Source: Baylisascaris procyonis (lineage: Eukaryota; Nematoda; Chromadorea; Rhabditida; Ascarididae). Taken from it: a stretch of DNA of 64,000 bases. Below are positions 30,001 to 44,023 of this stretch, one piece after another (the stretch's first letter is position 1; the number at the start of each line of letters is the position of its first letter). The translations under genes and the position numbers were made by a program. The stretch is from NCBI GenBank assembly GCA_037389465.1, contig JAZARR010000283.1:28925-92924 (forward strand), in the 5' to 3' direction. Below the pieces are notes generated by a model. The model was given only the letters and a program-made list of their open reading frames with translations, ran no database searches and was not told the DNA's origin.

Positions 30001-33000
30001 GTTTGTGTCAACTAGATGCCTATAAGTGGCGAGTAGTTCACAAAACATGATGATATTGCGGTGAATTCAACGGTTGTTTGTGTCAACTAGATGCCTATAA
30101 GTGGCGAGTAGTTCACAAAACATGATGATATTGCGGTGAATTCAACGGTTGTTTGTGTCAACTAGATGCCTATAAGTGGCGAGTAGTTCACAAAACATGA
30201 TGATATTGCGGTGAATTCAACGGTTGTTTGTGTCAACTAGATGCCTATAAGTGGCGAGTAGTTCACAAAACATGATGATATTGCGGTGAATTCAACGGTT
30301 GTTTGTGTCAACTAGATGCCTATAAGTGGCGAGTAGTTCACAAAACATGATGATATTGCGGTGAATTCAACGGTTGTTTGTGTCAACTAGATGCCTATAA
30401 GTGGCGAGTAGTTCACAAAACATGATGATATTGCGGTGAATTCAACGGTTGTTTGTGTCAACTAGATGCCTATAAGTGGCGAGTAGTTCACAAAACATGA
30501 TGATATTGCGGTGAATTCAACGGTTGTTTGTGTCAACTAGATGCCTATAAGTGGCGAGTAGTTCACAAAACATGATGATATTGCGGTGAATTCAACGGTT
30601 GTTTGTGTCAACTAGATGCCTATAAGTGGCGAGTAGTTCACAAAACATGATGATATTGCGGTGAATTCAACGGTTGTTTGTGTCAACTAGATGCCTATAA
30701 GTGGCGAGTAGTTCACAAAACATGATGATATTGCGGTGAATTCAACGGTTGTTTGTGTCAACTAGATGCCTATAAGTGGCGAGTAGTTCACAAAACATGA
30801 TGATATTGCGGTGAATTCAACGGTTGTTTGTGTCAACTAGATGCCTATAAGTGGCGAGTAGTTCACAAAACATGATGATATTGCGGTGAATTCAACGGTT
30901 GTTTGTGTCAACTAGATGCCTATAAGTGGCGAGTAGTTCACAAAACATGATGATATTGCGGTGAATTCAACGGTTGTTTGTGTCAACTAGATGCCTATAA
31001 GTGGCGAGTAGTTCACAAAACATGATGATATTGCGGTGAATTCAACGGTTGTTTGTGTCAACTAGATGCCTATAAGTGGCGAGTAGTTCACAAAACATGA
31101 TGATATTGCGGTGAATTCAACGGTTGTTTGTGTCAACTAGATGCCTATAAGTGGCGAGTAGTTCACAAAACATGATGATATTGCGGTGAATTCAACGGTT
31201 GTTTGTGTCAACTAGATGCCTATAAGTGGCGAGTAGTTCACAAAACATGATGATATTGCGGTGAATTCAACGGTTGTTTGTGTCAACTAGATGCCTATAA
31301 GTGGCGAGTAGTTCACAAAACATGATGATATTGCGGTGAATTCAACGGTTGTTTGTGTCAACTAGATGCCTATAAGTGGCGAGTAGTTCACAAAACATGA
31401 TGATATTGCGGTGAATTCAACGGTTGTTTGTGTCAACTAGATGCCTATAAGTGGCGAGTAGTTCACAAAACATGATGATATTGCGGTGAATTCAACGGTT
31501 GTTTGTGTCAACTAGATGCCTATAAGTGGCGAGTAGTTCACAAAACATGATGATATTGCGGTGAATTCAACGGTTGTTTGTGTCAACTAGATGCCTATAA
31601 GTGGCGAGTAGTTCACAAAACATGATGATATTGCGGTGAATTCAACGGTTGTTTGTGTCAACTAGATGCCTATAAGTGGCGAGTAGTTCACAAAACATGA
31701 TGATATTGCGGTGAATTCAACGGTTGTTTGTGTCAACTAGATGCCTATAAGTGGCGAGTAGTTCACAAAACATGATGATATTGCGGTGAATTCAACGGTT
31801 GTTTGTGTCAACTAGATGCCTATAAGTGGCGAGTAGTTCACAAAACATGATGATATTGCGGTGAATTCAACGGTTGTTTGTGTCAACTAGATGCCTATAA
31901 GTGGCGAGTAGTTCACAAAACATGATGATATTGCGGTGAATTCAACGGTTGTTTGTGTCAACTAGATGCCTATAAGTGGCGAGTAGTTCACAAAACATGA
32001 TGATATTGCGGTGAATTCAACGGTTGTTTGTGTCAACTAGATGCCTATAAGTGGCGAGTAGTTCACAAAACATGATGATATTGCGGTGAATTCAACGGTT
32101 GTTTGTGTCAACTAGATGCCTATAAGTGGCGAGTAGTTCACAAAACATGATGATATTGCGGTGAATTCAACGGTTGTTTGTGTCAACTAGATGCCTATAA
32201 GTGGCGAGTAGTTCACAAAACATGATGATATTGCGGTGAATTCAACGGTTGTTTGTGTCAACTAGATGCCTATAAGTGGCGAGTAGTTCACAAAACATGA
32301 TGATATTGCGGTGAATTCAACGGTTGTTTGTGTCAACTAGATGCCTATAAGTGGCGAGTAGTTCACAAAACATGATGATATTGCGGTGAATTCAACGGTT
32401 GTTTGTGTCAACTAGATGCCTATAAGTGGCGAGTAGTTCACAAAACATGATGATATTGCGGTGAATTCAACGGTTGTTTGTGTCAACTAGATGCCTATAA
32501 GTGGCGAGTAGTTCACAAAACATGATGATATTGCGGTGAATTCAACGGTTGTTTGTGTCAACTAGATGCCTATAAGTGGCGAGTAGTTCACAAAACATGA
32601 TGATATTGCGGTGAATTCAACGGTTGTTTGTGTCAACTAGATGCCTATAAGTGGCGAGTAGTTCACAAAACATGATGATATTGCGGTGAATTCAACGGTT
32701 GTTTGTGTCAACTAGATGCCTATAAGTGGCGAGTAGTTCACAAAACATGATGATATTGCGGTGAATTCAACGGTTGTTTGTGTCAACTAGATGCCTATAA
32801 GTGGCGAGTAGTTCACAAAACATGATGATATTGCGGTGAATTCAACGGTTGTTTGTGTCAACTAGATGCCTATAAGTGGCGAGTAGTTCACAAAACATGA
32901 TGATATTGCGGTGAATTCAACGGTTGTTTGTGTCAACTAGATGCCTATAAGTGGCGAGTAGTTCACAAAACATGATGATATTGCGGTGAATTCAACGGTT

Positions 33001-36000
33001 GTTTGTGTCAACTAGATGCCTATAAGTGGCGAGTAGTTCACAAAACATGATGATATTGCGGTGAATTCAACGGTTGTTTGTGTCAACTAGATGCCTATAA
33101 GTGGCGAGTAGTTCACAAAACATGATGATATTGCGGTGAATTCAACGGTTGTTTGTGTCAACTAGATGCCTATAAGTGGCGAGTAGTTCACAAAACATGA
33201 TGATATTGCGGTGAATTCAACGGTTGTTTGTGTCAACTAGATGCCTATAAGTGGCGAGTAGTTCACAAAACATGATGATATTGCGGTGAATTCAACGGTT
33301 GTTTGTGTCAACTAGATGCCTATAAGTGGCGAGTAGTTCACAAAACATGATGATATTGCGGTGAATTCAACGGTTGTTTGTGTCAACTAGATGCCTATAA
33401 GTGGCGAGTAGTTCACAAAACATGATGATATTGCGGTGAATTCAACGGTTGTTTGTGTCAACTAGATGCCTATAAGTGGCGAGTAGTTCACAAAACATGA
33501 TGATATTGCGGTGAATTCAACGGTTGTTTGTGTCAACTAGATGCCTATAAGTGGCGAGTAGTTCACAAAACATGATGATATTGCGGTGAATTCAACGGTT
33601 GTTTGTGTCAACTAGATGCCTATAAGTGGCGAGTAGTTCACAAAACATGATGATATTGCGGTGAATTCAACGGTTGTTTGTGTCAACTAGATGCCTATAA
33701 GTGGCGAGTAGTTCACAAAACATGATGATATTGCGGTGAATTCAACGGTTGTTTGTGTCAACTAGATGCCTATAAGTGGCGAGTAGTTCACAAAACATGA
33801 TGATATTGCGGTGAATTCAACGGTTGTTTGTGTCAACTAGATGCCTATAAGTGGCGAGTAGTTCACAAAACATGATGATATTGCGGTGAATTCAACGGTT
33901 GTTTGTGTCAACTAGATGCCTATAAGTGGCGAGTAGTTCACAAAACATGATGATATTGCGGTGAATTCAACGGTTGTTTGTGTCAACTAGATGCCTATAA
34001 GTGGCGAGTAGTTCACAAAACATGATGATATTGCGGTGAATTCAACGGTTGTTTGTGTCAACTAGATGCCTATAAGTGGCGAGTAGTTCACAAAACATGA
34101 TGATATTGCGGTGAATTCAACGGTTGTTTGTGTCAACTAGATGCCTATAAGTGGCGAGTAGTTCACAAAACATGATGATATTGCGGTGAATTCAACGGTT
34201 GTTTGTGTCAACTAGATGCCTATAAGTGGCGAGTAGTTCACAAAACATGATGATATTGCGGTGAATTCAACGGTTGTTTGTGTCAACTAGATGCCTATAA
34301 GTGGCGAGTAGTTCACAAAACATGATGATATTGCGGTGAATTCAACGGTTGTTTGTGTCAACTAGATGCCTATAAGTGGCGAGTAGTTCACAAAACATGA
34401 TGATATTGCGGTGAATTCAACGGTTGTTTGTGTCAACTAGATGCCTATAAGTGGCGAGTAGTTCACAAAACATGATGATATTGCGGTGAATTCAACGGTT
34501 GTTTGTGTCAACTAGATGCCTATAAGTGGCGAGTAGTTCACAAAACATGATGATATTGCGGTGAATTCAACGGTTGTTTGTGTCAACTAGATGCCTATAA
34601 GTGGCGAGTAGTTCACAAAACATGATGATATTGCGGTGAATTCAACGGTTGTTTGTGTCAACTAGATGCCTATAAGTGGCGAGTAGTTCACAAAACATGA
34701 TGATATTGCGGTGAATTCAACGGTTGTTTGTGTCAACTAGATGCCTATAAGTGGCGAGTAGTTCACAAAACATGATGATATTGCGGTGAATTCAACGGTT
34801 GTTTGTGTCAACTAGATGCCTATAAGTGGCGAGTAGTTCACAAAACATGATGATATTGCGGTGAATTCAACGGTTGTTTGTGTCAACTAGATGCCTATAA
34901 GTGGCGAGTAGTTCACAAAACATGATGATATTGCGGTGAATTCAACGGTTGTTTGTGTCAACTAGATGCCTATAAGTGGCGAGTAGTTCACAAAACATGA
35001 TGATATTGCGGTGAATTCAACGGTTGTTTGTGTCAACTAGATGCCTATAAGTGGCGAGTAGTTCACAAAACATGATGATATTGCGGTGAATTCAACGGTT
35101 GTTTGTGTCAACTAGATGCCTATAAGTGGCGAGTAGTTCACAAAACATGATGATATTGCGGTGAATTCAACGGTTGTTTGTGTCAACTAGATGCCTATAA
35201 GTGGCGAGTAGTTCACAAAACATGATGATATTGCGGTGAATTCAACGGTTGTTTGTGTCAACTAGATGCCTATAAGTGGCGAGTAGTTCACAAAACATGA
35301 TGATATTGCGGTGAATTCAACGGTTGTTTGTGTCAACTAGATGCCTATAAGTGGCGAGTAGTTCACAAAACATGATGATATTGCGGTGAATTCAACGGTT
35401 GTTTGTGTCAACTAGATGCCTATAAGTGGCGAGTAGTTCACAAAACATGATGATATTGCGGTGAATTCAACGGTTGTTTGTGTCAACTAGATGCCTATAA
35501 GTGGCGAGTAGTTCACAAAACATGATGATATTGCGGTGAATTCAACGGTTGTTTGTGTCAACTAGATGCCTATAAGTGGCGAGTAGTTCACAAAACATGA
35601 TGATATTGCGGTGAATTCAACGGTTGTTTGTGTCAACTAGATGCCTATAAGTGGCGAGTAGTTCACAAAACATGATGATATTGCGGTGAATTCAACGGTT
35701 GTTTGTGTCAACTAGATGCCTATAAGTGGCGAGTAGTTCACAAAACATGATGATATTGCGGTGAATTCAACGGTTGTTTGTGTCAACTAGATGCCTATAA
35801 GTGGCGAGTAGTTCACAAAACATGATGATATTGCGGTGAATTCAACGGTTGTTTGTGTCAACTAGATGCCTATAAGTGGCGAGTAGTTCACAAAACATGA
35901 TGATATTGCGGTGAATTCAACGGTTGTTTGTGTCAACTAGATGCCTATAAGTGGCGAGTAGTTCACAAAACATGATGATATTGCGGTGAATTCAACGGTT

Positions 36001-39000
36001 GTTTGTGTCAACTAGATGCCTATAAGTGGCGAGTAGTTCACAAAACATGATGATATTGCGGTGAATTCAACGGTTGTTTGTGTCAACTAGATGCCTATAA
36101 GTGGCGAGTAGTTCACAAAACATGATGATATTGCGGTGAATTCAACGGTTGTTTGTGTCAACTAGATGCCTATAAGTGGCGAGTAGTTCACAAAACATGA
36201 TGATATTGCGGTGAATTCAACGGTTGTTTGTGTCAACTAGATGCCTATAAGTGGCGAGTAGTTCACAAAACATGATGATATTGCGGTGAATTCAACGGTT
36301 GTTTGTGTCAACTAGATGCCTATAAGTGGCGAGTAGTTCACAAAACATGATGATATTGCGGTGAATTCAACGGTTGTTTGTGTCAACTAGATGCCTATAA
36401 GTGGCGAGTAGTTCACAAAACATGATGATATTGCGGTGAATTCAACGGTTGTTTGTGTCAACTAGATGCCTATAAGTGGCGAGTAGTTCACAAAACATGA
36501 TGATATTGCGGTGAATTCAACGGTTGTTTGTGTCAACTAGATGCCTATAAGTGGCGAGTAGTTCACAAAACATGATGATATTGCGGTGAATTCAACGGTT
36601 GTTTGTGTCAACTAGATGCCTATAAGTGGCGAGTAGTTCACAAAACATGATGATATTGCGGTGAATTCAACGGTTGTTTGTGTCAACTAGATGCCTATAA
36701 GTGGCGAGTAGTTCACAAAACATGATGATATTGCGGTGAATTCAACGGTTGTTTGTGTCAACTAGATGCCTATAAGTGGCGAGTAGTTCACAAAACATGA
36801 TGATATTGCGGTGAATTCAACGGTTGTTTGTGTCAACTAGATGCCTATAAGTGGCGAGTAGTTCACAAAACATGATGATATTGCGGTGAATTCAACGGTT
36901 GTTTGTGTCAACTAGATGCCTATAAGTGGCGAGTAGTTCACAAAACATGATGATATTGCGGTGAATTCAACGGTTGTTTGTGTCAACTAGATGCCTATAA
37001 GTGGCGAGTAGTTCACAAAACATGATGATATTGCGGTGAATTCAACGGTTGTTTGTGTCAACTAGATGCCTATAAGTGGCGAGTAGTTCACAAAACATGA
37101 TGATATTGCGGTGAATTCAACGGTTGTTTGTGTCAACTAGATGCCTATAAGTGGCGAGTAGTTCACAAAACATGATGATATTGCGGTGAATTCAACGGTT
37201 GTTTGTGTCAACTAGATGCCTATAAGTGGCGAGTAGTTCACAAAACATGATGATATTGCGGTGAATTCAACGGTTGTTTGTGTCAACTAGATGCCTATAA
37301 GTGGCGAGTAGTTCACAAAACATGATGATATTGCGGTGAATTCAACGGTTGTTTGTGTCAACTAGATGCCTATAAGTGGCGAGTAGTTCACAAAACATGA
37401 TGATATTGCGGTGAATTCAACGGTTGTTTGTGTCAACTAGATGCCTATAAGTGGCGAGTAGTTCACAAAACATGATGATATTGCGGTGAATTCAACGGTT
37501 GTTTGTGTCAACTAGATGCCTATAAGTGGCGAGTAGTTCACAAAACATGATGATATTGCGGTGAATTCAACGGTTGTTTGTGTCAACTAGATGCCTATAA
37601 GTGGCGAGTAGTTCACAAAACATGATGATATTGCGGTGAATTCAACGGTTGTTTGTGTCAACTAGATGCCTATAAGTGGCGAGTAGTTCACAAAACATGA
37701 TGATATTGCGGTGAATTCAACGGTTGTTTGTGTCAACTAGATGCCTATAAGTGGCGAGTAGTTCACAAAACATGATGATATTGCGGTGAATTCAACGGTT
37801 GTTTGTGTCAACTAGATGCCTATAAGTGGCGAGTAGTTCACAAAACATGATGATATTGCGGTGAATTCAACGGTTGTTTGTGTCAACTAGATGCCTATAA
37901 GTGGCGAGTAGTTCACAAAACATGATGATATTGCGGTGAATTCAACGGTTGTTTGTGTCAACTAGATGCCTATAAGTGGCGAGTAGTTCACAAAACATGA
38001 TGATATTGCGGTGAATTCAACGGTTGTTTGTGTCAACTAGATGCCTATAAGTGGCGAGTAGTTCACAAAACATGATGATATTGCGGTGAATTCAACGGTT
38101 GTTTGTGTCAACTAGATGCCTATAAGTGGCGAGTAGTTCACAAAACATGATGATATTGCGGTGAATTCAACGGTTGTTTGTGTCAACTAGATGCCTATAA
38201 GTGGCGAGTAGTTCACAAAACATGATGATATTGCGGTGAATTCAACGGTTGTTTGTGTCAACTAGATGCCTATAAGTGGCGAGTAGTTCACAAAACATGA
38301 TGATATTGCGGTGAATTCAACGGTTGTTTGTGTCAACTAGATGCCTATAAGTGGCGAGTAGTTCACAAAACATGATGATATTGCGGTGAATTCAACGGTT
38401 GTTTGTGTCAACTAGATGCCTATAAGTGGCGAGTAGTTCACAAAACATGATGATATTGCGGTGAATTCAACGGTTGTTTGTGTCAACTAGATGCCTATAA
38501 GTGGCGAGTAGTTCACAAAACATGATGATATTGCGGTGAATTCAACGGTTGTTTGTGTCAACTAGATGCCTATAAGTGGCGAGTAGTTCACAAAACATGA
38601 TGATATTGCGGTGAATTCAACGGTTGTTTGTGTCAACTAGATGCCTATAAGTGGCGAGTAGTTCACAAAACATGATGATATTGCGGTGAATTCAACGGTT
38701 GTTTGTGTCAACTAGATGCCTATAAGTGGCGAGTAGTTCACAAAACATGATGATATTGCGGTGAATTCAACGGTTGTTTGTGTCAACTAGATGCCTATAA
38801 GTGGCGAGTAGTTCACAAAACATGATGATATTGCGGTGAATTCAACGGTTGTTTGTGTCAACTAGATGCCTATAAGTGGCGAGTAGTTCACAAAACATGA
38901 TGATATTGCGGTGAATTCAACGGTTGTTTGTGTCAACTAGATGCCTATAAGTGGCGAGTAGTTCACAAAACATGATGATATTGCGGTGAATTCAACGGTT

Positions 39001-39375
39001 GTTTGTGTCAACTAGATGCCTATAAGTGGCGAGTAGTTCACAAAACATGATGATATTGCGGTGAATTCAACGGTTGTTTGTGTCAACTAGATGCCTATAA
39101 GTGGCGAGTAGTTCACAAAACATGATGATATTGCGGTGAATTCAACGGTTGTTTGTGTCAACTAGATGCCTATAAGTGGCGAGTAGTTCACAAAACATGA
39201 TGATATTGCGGTGAATTCAACGGTTGTTTGTGTCAACTAGATGCCTATAAGTGGCGAGTAGTTCACAAAACATGATGATATTGCGGTGAATTCAACGGTT
39301 GTTTGTGTCAACTAGATGCCTATAAGTGGCGAGTAGTTCACAAAACATGATGATATTGCGGTGAATTCAACGGTT
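1..39375. repeat. Homogeneous core: 525 identical monomers
   Basis: Five hundred and twenty-five consecutive 75-bp copies keep exact register, repeating the same text every 300 bases from base 1 to base 39,375, so there is no net indel. Reading through it I found no substitution either. There is no higher-order periodicity because there is no variation to define one. Inference: the block arose by recent amplification or is kept uniform by ongoing unequal crossing-over or conversion. Such a block is also the kind of sequence in which an assembler can gain or lose copies, so the true copy number may differ. No genes, promoters or other features lie within it. Confidence 0.95.
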
Positions 39376-39449
39376 GTTTGTGTCAACTAGATGCCTATAA
39401 GTGGCGAGTAGTTCACAAAACATGATGATATTGCGGTGAATTCAAGGTT
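39376..39449. repeat. First variant monomer: 74 bp, C71 deleted
   Basis: This is copy 526 and the first departure from the reference. The CAACGG junction becomes CAAGG at 39,443-39,447, so the copy is 74 bp and all later copies shift by one base. The change removes one CpG and breaks the CAACGGTTG palindrome. The next copy has the ordinary T at offset 4, unlike most later C71 deletions at the right end, which are followed by T4C. Confidence 0.95.
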
Positions 39450-42400
39450 GTTTGTGTCAACTAGATGCCTATAAGTGGCGAGTAGTTCACAAAACATGAT
39501 GATATTGCGGTGAATTCAACGGTTGTTTGTGTCAACTAGATGCCTATAAGTGGCGAGTAGTTCACAAAACATGATGATATTGCGGTGAATTCAACGGTTG
39601 TTTGTGTCAACTAGATGCCTATAAGTGGCGAGTAGTTCACAAAACATGATGATATTGCGGTGAATTCAACGGTTGTTTGTGTCAACTAGATGCCTATAAG
39701 TGGCGAGTAGTTCACAAAACATGATGATATTGCGGTGAATTCAACGGTTGTTTGTGTCAACTAGATGCCTATAAGTGGCGAGTAGTTCACAAAACATGAT
39801 GATATTGCGGTGAATTCAACGGTTGTTTGTGTCAACTAGATGCCTATAAGTGGCGAGTAGTTCACAAAACATGATGATATTGCGGTGAATTCAACGGTTG
39901 TTTGTGTCAACTAGATGCCTATAAGTGGCGAGTAGTTCACAAAACATGATGATATTGCGGTGAATTCAACGGTTGTTTGTGTCAACTAGATGCCTATAAG
40001 TGGCGAGTAGTTCACAAAACATGATGATATTGCGGTGAATTCAACGGTTGTTTGTGTCAACTAGATGCCTATAAGTGGCGAGTAGTTCACAAAACATGAT
40101 GATATTGCGGTGAATTCAACGGTTGTTTGTGTCAACTAGATGCCTATAAGTGGCGAGTAGTTCACAAAACATGATGATATTGCGGTGAATTCAACGGTTG
40201 TTTGTGTCAACTAGATGCCTATAAGTGGCGAGTAGTTCACAAAACATGATGATATTGCGGTGAATTCAACGGTTGTTTGTGTCAACTAGATGCCTATAAG
40301 TGGCGAGTAGTTCACAAAACATGATGATATTGCGGTGAATTCAACGGTTGTTTGTGTCAACTAGATGCCTATAAGTGGCGAGTAGTTCACAAAACATGAT
40401 GATATTGCGGTGAATTCAACGGTTGTTTGTGTCAACTAGATGCCTATAAGTGGCGAGTAGTTCACAAAACATGATGATATTGCGGTGAATTCAACGGTTG
40501 TTTGTGTCAACTAGATGCCTATAAGTGGCGAGTAGTTCACAAAACATGATGATATTGCGGTGAATTCAACGGTTGTTTGTGTCAACTAGATGCCTATAAG
40601 TGGCGAGTAGTTCACAAAACATGATGATATTGCGGTGAATTCAACGGTTGTTTGTGTCAACTAGATGCCTATAAGTGGCGAGTAGTTCACAAAACATGAT
40701 GATATTGCGGTGAATTCAACGGTTGTTTGTGTCAACTAGATGCCTATAAGTGGCGAGTAGTTCACAAAACATGATGATATTGCGGTGAATTCAACGGTTG
40801 TTTGTGTCAACTAGATGCCTATAAGTGGCGAGTAGTTCACAAAACATGATGATATTGCGGTGAATTCAACGGTTGTTTGTGTCAACTAGATGCCTATAAG
40901 TGGCGAGTAGTTCACAAAACATGATGATATTGCGGTGAATTCAACGGTTGTTTGTGTCAACTAGATGCCTATAAGTGGCGAGTAGTTCACAAAACATGAT
41001 GATATTGCGGTGAATTCAACGGTTGTTTGTGTCAACTAGATGCCTATAAGTGGCGAGTAGTTCACAAAACATGATGATATTGCGGTGAATTCAACGGTTG
41101 TTTGTGTCAACTAGATGCCTATAAGTGGCGAGTAGTTCACAAAACATGATGATATTGCGGTGAATTCAACGGTTGTTTGTGTCAACTAGATGCCTATAAG
41201 TGGCGAGTAGTTCACAAAACATGATGATATTGCGGTGAATTCAACGGTTGTTTGTGTCAACTAGATGCCTATAAGTGGCGAGTAGTTCACAAAACATGAT
41301 GATATTGCGGTGAATTCAACGGTTGTTTGTGTCAACTAGATGCCTATAAGTGGCGAGTAGTTCACAAAACATGATGATATTGCGGTGAATTCAACGGTTG
41401 TTTGTGTCAACTAGATGCCTATAAGTGGCGAGTAGTTCACAAAACATGATGATATTGCGGTGAATTCAACGGTTGTTTGTGTCAACTAGATGCCTATAAG
41501 TGGCGAGTAGTTCACAAAACATGATGATATTGCGGTGAATTCAACGGTTGTTTGTGTCAACTAGATGCCTATAAGTGGCGAGTAGTTCACAAAACATGAT
41601 GATATTGCGGTGAATTCAACGGTTGTTTGTGTCAACTAGATGCCTATAAGTGGCGAGTAGTTCACAAAACATGATGATATTGCGGTGAATTCAACGGTTG
41701 TTTGTGTCAACTAGATGCCTATAAGTGGCGAGTAGTTCACAAAACATGATGATATTGCGGTGAATTCAACGGTTGTTTGTGTCAACTAGATGCCTATAAG
41801 TGGCGAGTAGTTCACAAAACATGATGATATTGCGGTGAATTCAACGGTTGTTTGTGTCAACTAGATGCCTATAAGTGGCGAGTAGTTCACAAAACATGAT
41901 GATATTGCGGTGAATTCAACGGTTGTTTGTGTCAACTAGATGCCTATAAGTGGCGAGTAGTTCACAAAACATGATGATATTGCGGTGAATTCAACGGTTG
42001 TTTGTGTCAACTAGATGCCTATAAGTGGCGAGTAGTTCACAAAACATGATGATATTGCGGTGAATTCAACGGTTGTTTGTGTCAACTAGATGCCTATAAG
42101 TGGCGAGTAGTTCACAAAACATGATGATATTGCGGTGAATTCAACGGTTGTTTGTGTCAACTAGATGCCTATAAGTGGCGAGTAGTTCACAAAACATGAT
42201 GATATTGCGGTGAATTCAACGGTTGTTTGTGTCAACTAGATGCCTATAAGTGGCGAGTAGTTCACAAAACATGATGATATTGCGGTGAATTCAACGGTTG
42301 TTTGTGTCAACTAGATGCCTATAAGTGGCGAGTAGTTCACAAAACATGATGATATTGCGGTGAATTCAACGGTTGTTTGTGTCAACTAGATGCCTATAAG

Positions 42401-43874
42401 TGGCGAGTAGTTCACAAAACATGATGATATTGCGGTGAATTCAACGGTTGTTTGTGTCAACTAGATGCCTATAAGTGGCGAGTAGTTCACAAAACATGAT
42501 GATATTGCGGTGAATTCAACGGTTGTTTGTGTCAACTAGATGCCTATAAGTGGCGAGTAGTTCACAAAACATGATGATATTGCGGTGAATTCAACGGTTG
42601 TTTGTGTCAACTAGATGCCTATAAGTGGCGAGTAGTTCACAAAACATGATGATATTGCGGTGAATTCAACGGTTGTTTGTGTCAACTAGATGCCTATAAG
42701 TGGCGAGTAGTTCACAAAACATGATGATATTGCGGTGAATTCAACGGTTGTTTGTGTCAACTAGATGCCTATAAGTGGCGAGTAGTTCACAAAACATGAT
42801 GATATTGCGGTGAATTCAACGGTTGTTTGTGTCAACTAGATGCCTATAAGTGGCGAGTAGTTCACAAAACATGATGATATTGCGGTGAATTCAACGGTTG
42901 TTTGTGTCAACTAGATGCCTATAAGTGGCGAGTAGTTCACAAAACATGATGATATTGCGGTGAATTCAACGGTTGTTTGTGTCAACTAGATGCCTATAAG
43001 TGGCGAGTAGTTCACAAAACATGATGATATTGCGGTGAATTCAACGGTTGTTTGTGTCAACTAGATGCCTATAAGTGGCGAGTAGTTCACAAAACATGAT
43101 GATATTGCGGTGAATTCAACGGTTGTTTGTGTCAACTAGATGCCTATAAGTGGCGAGTAGTTCACAAAACATGATGATATTGCGGTGAATTCAACGGTTG
43201 TTTGTGTCAACTAGATGCCTATAAGTGGCGAGTAGTTCACAAAACATGATGATATTGCGGTGAATTCAACGGTTGTTTGTGTCAACTAGATGCCTATAAG
43301 TGGCGAGTAGTTCACAAAACATGATGATATTGCGGTGAATTCAACGGTTGTTTGTGTCAACTAGATGCCTATAAGTGGCGAGTAGTTCACAAAACATGAT
43401 GATATTGCGGTGAATTCAACGGTTGTTTGTGTCAACTAGATGCCTATAAGTGGCGAGTAGTTCACAAAACATGATGATATTGCGGTGAATTCAACGGTTG
43501 TTTGTGTCAACTAGATGCCTATAAGTGGCGAGTAGTTCACAAAACATGATGATATTGCGGTGAATTCAACGGTTGTTTGTGTCAACTAGATGCCTATAAG
43601 TGGCGAGTAGTTCACAAAACATGATGATATTGCGGTGAATTCAACGGTTGTTTGTGTCAACTAGATGCCTATAAGTGGCGAGTAGTTCACAAAACATGAT
43701 GATATTGCGGTGAATTCAACGGTTGTTTGTGTCAACTAGATGCCTATAAGTGGCGAGTAGTTCACAAAACATGATGATATTGCGGTGAATTCAACGGTTG
43801 TTTGTGTCAACTAGATGCCTATAAGTGGCGAGTAGTTCACAAAACATGATGATATTGCGGTGAATTCAACGGTT
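39450..43874. repeat. Uniform block of 59 reference monomers
   Basis: Fifty-nine copies of exactly 75 bp in constant register, with no substitution seen. The block lies between two C71-deletion copies that are 60 monomers (4,499 bp) apart. Nothing else is present. Confidence 0.93.
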
Positions 43875-44023
43875 GTTTGTGTCAACTAGATGCCTATAAG
43901 TGGCGAGTAGTTCACAAAACATGATGATATTGCGGTGAATTCAAGGTTGTTCGTGTCAACTAGATGCCTATAAGTGGCGAGTAGTTCACAAAACATGATG
44001 ATATTGCGGTGAATTCAACGGTT
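43875..44023. repeat. Variant pair: C71 deletion followed by T4C
   Basis: Copy 586 (43,875-43,948) lacks C71, and the next copy (43,949-44,023) has C in place of T at offset 4 (base 43,952), giving AAGGTTGTTCGTG across the junction. The two changes occur together repeatedly in the diverged right end (for example from 49,271, 50,094, 58,558, 60,799 and 61,919), so they behave as one linked variant rather than as independent mutations. This is its leftmost occurrence. Confidence 0.94.

Noticed and set aside
1..39375. Giant repetitive protein gene, since 75 is a multiple of three
   Set aside because: All three frames on the given strand and all three on the complement contain a stop within the reference monomer, so no frame stays open for more than about 25 codons in the uniform block.
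1..39375. Long-unit telomeric repeat with pure distal and degenerate proximal copies
   Set aside because: The gradient would fit a chromosome end on the left, but telomerase repeats have the G-rich strand running 5' to 3' toward the end. Here the strand running that way is the C-richer one, and the 75-bp unit has no short G-run motif. An interior-versus-edge satellite explains the gradient as well.
43949..43968. CENP-B box suggested by TTCG in T4C copies
   Set aside because: The box needs TTCG, an A five bases later, and a following CGGG. The TTCG and the A are present, but CGGG is replaced by TAGA, and reference copies lack even the TTCG.
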